34,581 nt of DNA from Streptomyces glaucescens (GTDB taxonomy: Bacteria > Actinomycetota > Actinomycetes > Streptomycetales > Streptomycetaceae). Within the stretch, counting starts at the first letter, position 1, and each line of letters starts with the position of its first letter. The stretch is from positions 1 to 34,581 of the forward strand of contig NZ_MUND01000047.1 in assembly GCF_002154375.1 (NCBI RefSeq), written 5' to 3'. This document shows, in pieces, positions 28,481 to 34,581 of this stretch. The translations under genes were made by a program, and so were the position numbers. The notes beneath the pieces were generated by a model. That model saw only the letters and a program-made list of their open reading frames with translations, ran no database searches and had not been told where the DNA came from.

Positions 28481-29524
28481 ATGATCACACCCGCGTACCC
28501 TCCCAAGCCCTCCCCCGGTGACCGCATAGCCGTCATCTCGCCGGCCAGCGGCCTGCCCGGCCTCTTCCCGCTCCCCTACGAGCTGGGCCTGCAACGCCTG
28601 CGCGAGGTGTACGGCCTCGAACCGGTCGAGTACCCGGCGACGCGGAAGACGGGCGCGACGCCGAGGGAGCGGGCCGACGACATCCACGCCGCCTTCGCCG
28701 ATCCGGACGTCAAGGCGGTGATCGCCACCATCGGCGGCGACGACCAGATCACCGTGCTGCCGCTGCTGGACCGGGAGTTGATCCGCGCCCATCCCAAGCC
28801 GTTCATCGGAATGAGCGACAACACCAATCTGCTGGCCTTCCTGCGCAACACCGGCATCGTCGGATACCACGGCGCGAGCGTGATGGTCGAGCTGGGCCGC
28901 CCCGGCGCCATGAACCCGCAGACCGCCGACTCGCTGCGCGCGGCCCTGTTCACCTCCGGTCCGTACGAGCTGCGCCCCGCCGACCGCTGGAACGACGTGG
29001 ACCGGGACTGGGCCGATCCCGCCACCTTCGACGAGGAACCGCCCAGCCGGCCCGGCACCGGCTGGACCTGGGTGAACGACGACCGGGTGGCGGAGGGCCG
29101 CGGCTGGGGCGGCAACCTGGAGATCCTCGGCTGGCTGCTGATGGCCGACCGCGAGATCGCCGACCCTGCGCAGTACGACGGCGACGTGCTGTTCCTGGAG
29201 ACCTCGGAGGAACTGCCGAGCGCCGCGGAGGTCTTCCGCACCCTGCGCAACATGGGCGAGCGCGGCCTGCTGCGGCGCTTCTCCGCGCTGCTGATGGCCC
29301 GGGCGAAGACCTGGTCCTTCGAGCACCCCAACAGCCCGGAGGAGGCGGCCCGTTACGCCGCCGATCAGCGGGAGGCCGTCCTGAGTGCCATGCGCATGTA
29401 TGCCCCCGACACCCCCATCGTCTTCGACGTGGACTTCGGGCACACCGATCCGCAGGTGGTGATTCCGTACGGCGGCACCGTGCGCGTCGACGGTCCGGCC
29501 CGGCGCATCACGGTCACATACTGA
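28481..29524 (+). CDS. S66-family LD-carboxypeptidase-like protein
   Basis: A 347-residue serine peptidase of family S66 (LD-carboxypeptidase / MccF type), which in other bacteria trims peptidoglycan tetrapeptides or inactivates microcin C-type compounds. The triad can be assigned: S112 in FIGMSDNTN, E214 in GGNLEIL and H321 in DFGHTDPQ. The opening GDRIAVISPASG is characteristic, as is the middle IATIGGDDQITVLP. There is no signal peptide, so it acts in the cytosol, as known relatives do. I choose the ATG at 28481, 12 codons inside the open frame, because TACCCT stands six bases before it and the family sequence begins there. MccF-like members that recognise adenylated compounds cannot be excluded. 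Confidence 0.92.
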   Translation: MITPAYPPKPSPGDRIAVISPASGLPGLFPLPYELGLQRLREVYGLEPVEYPATRKTGATPRERADDIHAAFADPDVKAVIATIGGDDQITVLPLLDRELIRAHPKPFIGMSDNTNLLAFLRNTGIVGYHGASVMVELGRPGAMNPQTADSLRAALFTSGPYELRPADRWNDVDRDWADPATFDEEPPSRPGTGWTWVNDDRVAEGRGWGGNLEILGWLLMADREIADPAQYDGDVLFLETSEELPSAAEVFRTLRNMGERGLLRRFSALLMARAKTWSFEHPNSPEEAARYAADQREAVLSAMRMYAPDTPIVFDVDFGHTDPQVVIPYGGTVRVDGPARRITVTY

Positions 29525-29585
29525 CGCGACCGGCCACCCCCATGCGCCCCCGTAACCCGGTGTCACCGTGGGTAGTTGACGCGGC

Positions 29586-30896
29586 ATGCAAGACGTACGC
29601 ACCGTAAGGACGCCCTCCATGCTGCGGCTCGCGACCGCCGCCCTGGCCGGCACGGCCATCGAGTTCTACGACTTCTTCGTCTACGGGACCGCAGCGGCGC
29701 TGGTCCTCGGCCCCCTGTTCTTCCCCACCGTCTCGCCGCTGGCGGGCACTCTTGCCGCGTTCGCCACGTTCGGGGTGGGCTTCGTGGCCCGCCCGCTCGG
29801 CTCGGTGCTCTTCGGGCACCTCGGGGACCGGCACGGGCGTCGGCCGGTCCTCGTCGCCTCGCTGCTGCTGACGGGTGCCTCGACGGTCGCGGTCGGCTGC
29901 CTGCCGACGTACGGCGCGATCGGGACGGCCGCTCCGCTCCTCCTCGTCGTCCTGCGCTTCCTGCAAGGGCTGGGCCTCGGCGGGGAGTGGGGCGGGGCCG
30001 TACTGCTGACCGTCGAGCACGCGCCCGCCGAGCGGCGCGCCCTGTGGTCGAGCTTCCCGCAGGTCGGGCCCGCGGTGGGCTTCCTGCTCGCCAACGGCTC
30101 CATGCTGACCCTGTCGGCCACCCTGTCCGAGGCGGAGTTCGCCCAGTGGGGCTGGCGGGTGCCGTTCTGGGTGGCAGGGGTGCTGGCCGTGGTGGGGCTG
30201 TGGCTGCGCTCGTCACTCGCCGAGAGCCCCCGCTTCCTGGAGATCGAGGAGCCCGCGCGCGTGCCGATCGCCGAGGTCGTGCGCGACCACTGGCGGCTGG
30301 TCCTGCTCACCGCCGGCGCGCTCGCCGCCGGCTACGCGATCTTCTACGCCGTGACCACCTGGTCCCTCTCCTACGCCACCGAGCGGCTGGAGGTCGGCCG
30401 CAGCGTCATGCTGGCCTGCGTGATGGCCGCCGTGGTGATCAAGGGCGCGCTCACTCCGGTCGCGGCGGTGCTCGGCGACCGGTACGGGCGCCGGCCGATG
30501 TGCCTCGCCGGCTCTACGGCCGCCGCCCTGTGGATGTTCCCGATGGTCGCACTGCTCGCCACCGGCGCGCCGCTGCTGATGTTTCTCGGCTTCCTCGGCG
30601 CGATGCTCGCGTTCATCACGGTGTTCGCGGTGATCGCCGCCTACCTGCCCGAACTGTACGAGCCCCGCGTGCGCTGCACCGGCGCCGCCGTCGGCTACAA
30701 CCTGGGCGGCGTGCTCGGCGGCGCGCTCACCCCGATCGCGGCGACCGCGCTGGCCGAGCAGGGCGGACGGGTGCCCTGGGGTGTCGGGGCCTATCTGACC
30801 GGGATCGCGCTGCTCAGCCTCGGGTGCTTCGCACTGCTGCCGGAGACCCGTCCGGCACCGGCTGCCGTGCCGAAGCCGGCGCCGGTCATGGACTGA
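29586..30896 (+). CDS. MHS-family MFS transporter (metabolite:H+ symporter)
   Basis: A 436-residue inner-membrane transporter with about twelve helices. TAIEFYDFFVYGTAAALV at residues 23-40 and the FGHLGDRHGRRPVL loop are signatures of the metabolite:H+ symporter family, which includes ProP, ShiA and KgtP; LQGLGLGGEWGGAVLL is the family's GGEW motif in TM4. The substrate is probably a small organic acid, betaine or shikimate-like compound but cannot be told apart here. TAGTTG lies seven bases before the ATG, an imperfect -10 box, and no SD is evident. The stop codon is the first triplet of a 19-bp tandem repeat array. Confidence 0.93.
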   Translation: MQDVRTVRTPSMLRLATAALAGTAIEFYDFFVYGTAAALVLGPLFFPTVSPLAGTLAAFATFGVGFVARPLGSVLFGHLGDRHGRRPVLVASLLLTGASTVAVGCLPTYGAIGTAAPLLLVVLRFLQGLGLGGEWGGAVLLTVEHAPAERRALWSSFPQVGPAVGFLLANGSMLTLSATLSEAEFAQWGWRVPFWVAGVLAVVGLWLRSSLAESPRFLEIEEPARVPIAEVVRDHWRLVLLTAGALAAGYAIFYAVTTWSLSYATERLEVGRSVMLACVMAAVVIKGALTPVAAVLGDRYGRRPMCLAGSTAAALWMFPMVALLATGAPLLMFLGFLGAMLAFITVFAVIAAYLPELYEPRVRCTGAAVGYNLGGVLGGALTPIAATALAEQGGRVPWGVGAYLTGIALLSLGCFALLPETRPAPAAVPKPAPVMD

Positions 30897-31015
30897 CGGT
30901 GCCGGTCAGGAGTGACGGTGCCGGTCAGGAATGACGGTGCCGGTCAGGGACTGACGGCAGCGGTCATGGGCTGACCCTGCCGATGAGGGACGGACGGTGC
31001 CGGTCAGGGGTTGAC
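30894..31015. repeat. 19-bp TGACGGTGCCGGTCA repeats spanning the stop codons of two convergent genes
   Basis: Units begin with TGAC at 30894, 30913, 30932, 30952, 30972 (altered, TGACCC) and a last copy near 30993. The clearest two are TGACGGTGCCGGTCAGGA plus one base, exactly 19 long. Each unit is an imperfect palindrome (TGACSG...CSGTCA). The first TGA is the MHS transporter's stop, and the TCA in the last unit (31004-31006) is the stop of the antiporter gene on the other strand. Forward and reverse stops occur in every unit, and with a 19-bp period they cover all reading frames. Confidence 0.92.
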
Positions 31016-32104
31016 CGCCAATTCCAGATACGCCGCGAACAGCACCAGGTGCACGCCGCCCTGGAGCGGGGTGGCGCGGCCCGGTACGACCGTCAGCGAG
31101 GCCACGACCACGGTCAGGGCGAGCAGCACCATGTGCGTGGAGCCGAGTCCGAGGACCAGCGGCCCCGACAGCCAGACGGAGGCCAGGGCGACGGCGGGAA
31201 TGGTCAGGCCGATGCTGGCCATGGCGGAGCCGAGGGCCAGGTTGAGACTGGTCTGCACCCGGTCGCGGCGGGCGGAGCGCAGGGCGGCGATGGTCTCGGG
31301 GAGCAGCACCAGCAGGGCGATGATGACGCCGACCACTGCGTGCGGCAGCCCCGCCGCCGCCACGCCGGACTCGATGGTCGGCGACACGCCCTTGGCCAGT
31401 CCCACCACGGCGACCAGGGCGAGGCCGAGCAGGACCAGGCTGATCCGGGCGGTGCGCGCGGTCGGCACGTCCGCGTGGTGGTCCTCGCTCATCACCTCGC
31501 CCTGCCGGGTGATGGGCAGGAAGTAGTCCCGGTGCCTGACCGTCTGGGTCGCGACGAACAGGCCGTAGAGGACGAGCGAGGAGAGCGCGGCGAAGGTGAG
31601 CTGCACCCCGGAGAACTCCGGGCCCGGCTTGCTGGTGGTGAACGTCGGCAGGACCAGGCTGAGGGTGGCCAGGGTGGCGACCGTGGCGAGCGCGGCGCCG
31701 GTGCCCTCGGGGTTGAAGACCGCCGTGCCGTGGCGCAGGGAGCCGACCAGGAGACTGAGGCCGACGATGCCGTTGCAGGTGATCATCACGGCGGCGAACA
31801 CGGTGTCCCGGGCCAGGGTGGAACTCTTGTCGCCGCCGTCGGCCATCAGGGTGACGATCAGGGCGACCTCGATGATGGTCACGGCGACGGCGAGGACCAG
31901 CGAGCCGAAGGGCTCGCCCACCCGGTGGGCGACCACCTCGGCGTGGTGCACGGCGGCGAGCACCGCTCCGGCCAGCACCACGGTCACCACCGCGACGACC
32001 GGGCCGGGCAGATCACGTCCCCAGGTGAAGATCAGCAGGATCACCCCGAGCACCGGCACGAGGGACGTCCACCGGTTCGTGAGCGACCTGAGCCGAGCGA
32101 TCAT
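31004..32104 (-). CDS. Ca2+/H+ antiporter, ChaA/CaCA family
   Basis: A 366-residue cation/proton antiporter with about eleven membrane helices, expected to export Ca2+ (or Na+, K+) in exchange for protons. Both CaCA alpha repeats are visible: GEPFGSLVLAVAVTIIEVAL near residues 63-82 and PETIAALRSARRDRVQTSLNLALGSAMASIGLTIP near 260-295, each with the conserved acidic residue in the membrane. A charged loop in the middle (DYFLPITRQGEVMSEDHHAD) separates the halves. I choose the ATG at 32104, since it starts the family N-terminus MIARLRSLTNRW; the ORF is open 34 codons further, with low-complexity sequence. The gene ends inside a repeat array shared with the MHS transporter. It is downstream of terC but separated by about 340 bases and a terminator. 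Confidence 0.93.
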   Translation of the reverse strand: MIARLRSLTNRWTSLVPVLGVILLIFTWGRDLPGPVVAVVTVVLAGAVLAAVHHAEVVAHRVGEPFGSLVLAVAVTIIEVALIVTLMADGGDKSSTLARDTVFAAVMITCNGIVGLSLLVGSLRHGTAVFNPEGTGAALATVATLATLSLVLPTFTTSKPGPEFSGVQLTFAALSSLVLYGLFVATQTVRHRDYFLPITRQGEVMSEDHHADVPTARTARISLVLLGLALVAVVGLAKGVSPTIESGVAAAGLPHAVVGVIIALLVLLPETIAALRSARRDRVQTSLNLALGSAMASIGLTIPAVALASVWLSGPLVLGLGSTHMVLLALTVVVASLTVVPGRATPLQGGVHLVLFAAYLELAVNP

Positions 32105-32367
32105 GTGGCGATCGTCGCAGACGGACCGTGGCTTCGCATTCCGGTCCCCGGGCCGTTCGGCGGTCCCGCTCCCGCTGGTCAGGTGGTCCTTCCGGCCGGT
32201 GGCCACATCTCCTCCTCGCGTTGGTGCTCGTCGCTCGGTCTCGGTGTCGCTCCGGGTCGTTCGCTCTCCTCACGGGGTCGTCTCGCGGGGTCGCCCGGTG
32301 GGGTCGCCCGGTGGGGTGGCTTCGCGGGGGCCGTCGGTGAGTGCCTCGGCACCCGGTGGGCACAACG
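32105..32367. other. intergenic region upstream of the antiporter gene
   Basis: About 260 bases with no supported gene between the antiporter start and the terC hairpin. It holds a 13-bp direct repeat, GGGGTCGCCCGGT, at 32287-32299 and 32300-32312, followed by a partial copy. I could not identify a promoter for the antiporter; no TANNNT box with a good -35 is evident close to its start. Confidence 0.45.
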
Positions 32368-32418
32368 CGGCACCGGGAGCGGCGCTCGGCGAGACGCCGC
32401 GGGCCGCTCCCGGTGCCG
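32368..32418 (-). terminator. 16-bp hairpin after terC
   Basis: The arm 32368-32383 (CGGCACCGGGAGCGGC) is exactly complementary to 32403-32418 around a 19-base loop with some further pairing potential. It begins 26 bases past the terC stop. No U-run is present. Confidence 0.75.
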
Positions 32419-32443
32419 GGTGCAGGGTGGGGGGACGACGGGG

Positions 32444-33436
32444 TCAGACGTCGATGCTGTCCTTGCCGACCCGCGTATCCGCCGCCTCCGCCTCGGCCTG
32501 CTTCTTGGAGGCCATCAGGCTGGTGATCGTGGTGACGATCAGGACGGCGCAGATCACACCGAGGGAGACCGGGATGCTGATCTCCGGGACGTGCACTCCG
32601 GACTCGTGCAGGGCGTGCAGCACCAGCTTGACGCCGATGAAGCCCAGGATGACCGACAGGCCGTACGACAGGTGGACCAGCTTCTTCAGCAGACCGCCGA
32701 TGAGGAAGTACAGCTGCCGCAGACCCATCAGGGCGAAGGCGTTCGCCGTGAAGACGATGTACGGGTCCTGCGTGAGACCGAAGATCGCGGGGATGGAGTC
32801 CAGGGCGAACAGCACGTCGGTGGTGCCGATGGCGAGCATCACGACCAGCATCGGGGTCATGACCCGCTTGCCGTTCTCCTGGATCCACAGCTTGGTGCCG
32901 TGGTACCGGTCGGCCACGCCGAAGCGGCGCTCGGCGGCCTTCAGCAGCTTGTTCTCCTCGTACTCCTCGTCCTCCTGGTCGGCCCGGGCCTCCTGGATGA
33001 GCTTCCAGGCGGTCCAGATCAGGAAGGCGCCGAAGAGGTAGAACACCCACGAGAAGCTGGCGAGGATCGCGGCGCCGGCGGCGATGAAGATCGCGCGCAG
33101 CACCAGGGCGATGAGGACGCCGACGAGCAGCACCCGCTGCTGGTACTGCGACGGAACCGCGAACTTCGCCATGATGAGGACGAAGACGAACAGGTTGTCG
33201 ACGCTCAGCGACTTCTCGGTGATGAAGCCGGCGAAGAACTCTCCGGCCGGCTGGCCGCCGCCGAAGACGAGCAGGCCGAGGCCGAACAGTCCGGCCAGGA
33301 CGATCCAGACGACGGTCCAGATCCCGGCTTCCTTGATGGATACGTCATGGGGCTTGCGGCCGATGAAGAAATCGACCGCGATCAGGGCGGCGAGGCCCAC
33401 GACCGTAAGAACCCACAGGGTCACGGAAACTTCCAC
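32444..33436 (-). CDS. terC: TerC-family membrane protein (probable Mn2+ exporter type)
   Basis: A 330-residue integral membrane protein of the TerC/Alx family. Alx, MeeF and MeeY in other bacteria are linked to Mn2+ efflux or metalation of exported enzymes, and some members to tellurite resistance. Hallmarks: VDFFIGRKPH near residue 21, the EKSLSVDNLFVFVLIMAKF helix near 74-92 with conserved Asp, TTDVLFALDSIPAIFGLTQDPYIVFTANAFALMGLRQLYFL near 204-245 with two more acidic residues, and about eight helices. A cytosolic acidic loop lies in the middle (ADQEDEEYEENK). The start is GTG at 33436 with GGAGG four bases upstream. Its leader carries a yybP-ykoY-type riboswitch whose switching helix covers this SD, which fits a manganese role. 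It is followed by a terminator. Confidence 0.95.
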   Translation of the reverse strand: MEVSVTLWVLTVVGLAALIAVDFFIGRKPHDVSIKEAGIWTVVWIVLAGLFGLGLLVFGGGQPAGEFFAGFITEKSLSVDNLFVFVLIMAKFAVPSQYQQRVLLVGVLIALVLRAIFIAAGAAILASFSWVFYLFGAFLIWTAWKLIQEARADQEDEEYEENKLLKAAERRFGVADRYHGTKLWIQENGKRVMTPMLVVMLAIGTTDVLFALDSIPAIFGLTQDPYIVFTANAFALMGLRQLYFLIGGLLKKLVHLSYGLSVILGFIGVKLVLHALHESGVHVPEISIPVSLGVICAVLIVTTITSLMASKKQAEAEAADTRVGKDSIDV

Positions 33437-33440
33437 TGCG

Positions 33441-33496
33441 CCTCCGGCAGTACGTAGCGGCGAACAGATGAGTCAGCGTCGTCGCGCTGCCGGAGG
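33441..33496 (-). promoter_or_regulatory. anti-Shine-Dalgarno helix competing with the riboswitch P1 stem
   Basis: On the minus strand CCTCCGGCAG (33496-33487) is exactly complementary to CTGCCGGAGG (33450-33441), the terC ribosome site. The same CCTCCG (33496-33491) is also the 3' strand of the riboswitch closing helix. Both helices cannot form together, so ligand binding should free the ribosome site. The pairing is seen in the sequence; the switching mechanism is inferred. Confidence 0.7.
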
Positions 33497-33588
33497 TCTC
33501 TTCCACCCAACGATGGGCCGACGCCCCGGGATCCGGCCGGATCCGTATTGACGGGTACGCCGCAGCAGTCAGGGAGTACTCCCCTCCG
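33491..33588 (-). ncRNA. yybP-ykoY manganese riboswitch upstream of terC
   Basis: The minus-strand leader holds the landmarks of the yybP-ykoY element in the right order. A closing helix P1 pairs CGGAGG (33588-33583) with CCTCCG (33496-33491). The 5' junction motif GGAGTA follows directly. The L3 sequence CCGTCAATACGG lies at 33554-33543, very close to the consensus CGUCAACACGG. GAGA stands just before the 3' P1 strand (GAGACCTCC). Length about 98 bases. The family binds Mn2+ and often controls TerC-type genes, which is the case here. Recognised by motif, not by covariance scoring. Confidence 0.82.
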
Positions 33589-33596
33589 TGCGGATA

Positions 33597-33625
33597 AGAC
33601 TACCCAATCACCAAGGAGAGGTAAA
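33597..33625 (-). promoter_or_regulatory. promoter of the terC riboswitch transcript
   Basis: TTTACC (33625-33620) and TAGTCT (33602-33597) on the minus strand are 17 bases apart. The implied start near 33590 coincides with the first base of the riboswitch P1 helix, which supports both calls. Confidence 0.6.
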
Positions 33626-33633
33626 GTGATTGG
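33604..33633. promoter_or_regulatory. inverted repeat straddling the terC -35 box
   Basis: CCAATCAC (33604-33611) and GTGATTGG (33626-33633) are perfectly complementary arms with a 14-base gap. One lies in the promoter spacer and the other just upstream of the -35 hexamer TTTACC. The sequence GTAAAG also occurs twice here, 12 bases apart. The arrangement is typical of a repressor operator; the protein is unknown. Confidence 0.45.
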
Positions 33634-33698
33634 TAAAGGAAGGGCCAAACCCGCTGGTCAGTGCGCTTTACCGATGCTTGGCCCGACGGGGGTGACGG

Positions 33699-34581
33699 TC
33701 ACCGACGCCAGGCGCGGCGCGCGGCCGCCACCTCGGTGAGCACCTGCTGGAGCACCTGGCTCCCCGGCGGCACGAGCGACGGCTCGTACGTCCAGGCGTG
33801 CCCGACCCACGGGTCGGCGAGGTGGTCGTCCGGCACCGGCGTCAGGCGCAGCAGCGAACGCCACAGCGGGTCGAGCAGCGGGCCGTAGCCCGCGGCGTCC
33901 TCCCGGTCGGCGACCATCATCAGATGGACGCCGACGGCGGGGCCCTCGTCCGCGAGGTAGCGCAGCTGGGTGACGGCCCGGTCGTCGAAGCCGTGCGGGA
34001 AGTCGTTGACCACCAGCAGGTGCTGGGAGGTGTCGAGGTCCGGCGGCAGCGCGTCGGCGGCCCCGCCGCGCACCGCCATCTGCACCAGGTCGACGCGCTG
34101 GGTGAGCTTGGCGAGGACCTCCGCCACCCCGGCGGCGCCCAGCGCGGGCGGCGCCTGGGCGCCCGTGCCGGCGGGATCGATGACGTACACGGTGTACTCG
34201 CCCGCCGGGTGGACGGCGAGCAGCCGGGCCGCGTGCGCCACCGCCGTCCCCATCGCCAGCCGGCGCATGTCGTGGGCGTCGGTGAACGCACCGCCGGACG
34301 AGCCCGTCCGCCCGCTGTCGATCCACAGTCCGCGCTCCAGCGGCAGCCTGACCAGCAGGGGAATACGCAACTGGGGGCACTCGGACAGATGCAGGTCGCC
34401 GAGGCGCAGGGCCATCGGCAGCTCCATCGGCACCCGGTAGCCGTGCCAGACGGGGTTGTCCCAGCGGGCGTACGCCGGGGGCAGGGCGGGCTCGACGACA
34501 CCGGCCTCGGCGGTGAGCTGGGCGACGTCCCGGTCGAGGGCCTGGCGGGCCTGGTCGACGAGCTGGGCGTGCTTGGCGCGG
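33699..34581 (-). CDS. FtsK/SpoIIIE-like ATPase-related protein, C-terminal part (cut by window edge)
   Basis: The frame is open from the right edge to the stop at 33699, giving about 293 C-terminal residues; the N-terminus is outside. The visible part begins with a probable coiled-coil (RAKHAQLVDQARQALDRDVAQL), then YARWDNPVWHGY and a beta-rich stretch, LPMALRLGDLHL and LRIPLLVRLPLERGLWID. The region after this resembles a FtsK/HerA-type ATPase fold, with IDSGRTGSSGGAFTDA where a P-loop would be expected, HLLVVNDFPHGFDD where a Walker B would be, and VGVHLMMVADRED after it. The P-loop lacks GKS/T, so this copy is probably not catalytic; intact domains could lie upstream. An internal GTG at 34433 is unlikely to be the real start. 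The gene ends 110 bases before the terC promoter. Confidence 0.6.
   Translation of the reverse strand, partial: RAKHAQLVDQARQALDRDVAQLTAEAGVVEPALPPAYARWDNPVWHGYRVPMELPMALRLGDLHLSECPQLRIPLLVRLPLERGLWIDSGRTGSSGGAFTDAHDMRRLAMGTAVAHAARLLAVHPAGEYTVYVIDPAGTGAQAPPALGAAGVAEVLAKLTQRVDLVQMAVRGGAADALPPDLDTSQHLLVVNDFPHGFDDRAVTQLRYLADEGPAVGVHLMMVADREDAAGYGPLLDPLWRSLLRLTPVPDDHLADPWVGHAWTYEPSLVPPGSQVLQQVLTEVAAARRAWRR

Noticed and set aside
30894..31015. CRISPR or ICE/attachment-site repeats
   Set aside because: Units of 19-21 bp are directly abutting without spacers; no integrase, tRNA or cas gene is nearby.

Overview
The window is high-GC DNA with GGAGG-type ribosome sites, many GTG starts and very tight gene packing. 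Gene content (WhiA, a RbpA paralogue, a mycothiol-dependent isomerase-type protein) and the gene order pgi / secG-tpiA-pgk-gap / whiA-yvcK-rapZ-uvrC / uvrA point to a Streptomyces chromosome core. No tRNA, rRNA, CRISPR array, insertion sequence or prophage was recognised. Most genes are ordinary housekeeping genes; the less expected material lies in leaders and intergenic regions.

Layout. 1-2751 (minus): the start of glucose-6-phosphate isomerase (cut by the window edge), an MFS exporter, a RbpA-family RNA polymerase-binding protein and SecG. 2859-6049 (minus): tpiA, pgk and gap, with a hairpin and a candidate promoter separating gap from pgk-tpiA. 6257-9211: a large secreted M14 zinc carboxypeptidase. 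9390-14552 (minus): uvrC-rapZ-yvcK-whiA, where each junction has overlapping stop and start codons, closed by a 17-bp hairpin. 14856-16282: an uncharacterised HTH protein convergent with a Tat-exported Rieske lipoprotein. 16373-18628 (plus): a LacI regulator with tandem operators and an 8-bp repeat array in its leader, coupled to a PfkB sugar kinase. 18812-20343: an MmyB-type regulator divergent from a YceI protein. 20414-23425: uvrA with a Lys/Ala-rich tail. 23649-27877 (plus): a mycothiol-enzyme-family protein, an MBL hydrolase and a three-gene polar-amino-acid-type ABC importer. 27909-30896: aroQ, an S66 LD-carboxypeptidase and an MHS-family symporter. 31004-34581 (minus): a Ca2+/H+ antiporter, a TerC-family membrane protein and the C-terminal part of a FtsK-like protein.

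How it fits together. Central glycolysis sits next to the WhiA/YvcK/RapZ/UvrC block, a gene neighbourhood shared widely among Gram-positive bacteria. UvrC and UvrA supply two of the three excision-repair subunits. The LacI-kinase pair looks like an autoregulated sugar-utilisation unit. The TerC gene is preceded by what I read as a yybP-ykoY manganese riboswitch. The 3' strand of its closing helix can alternatively pair perfectly with the terC ribosome-binding site, which suggests a translational ON switch. Two convergent intergenic regions carry short tandem repeats that begin exactly at a stop codon, each copy bringing TGAC. Several genes have a TANNNT box 6-7 bases before the start codon, suggesting leaderless transcripts.
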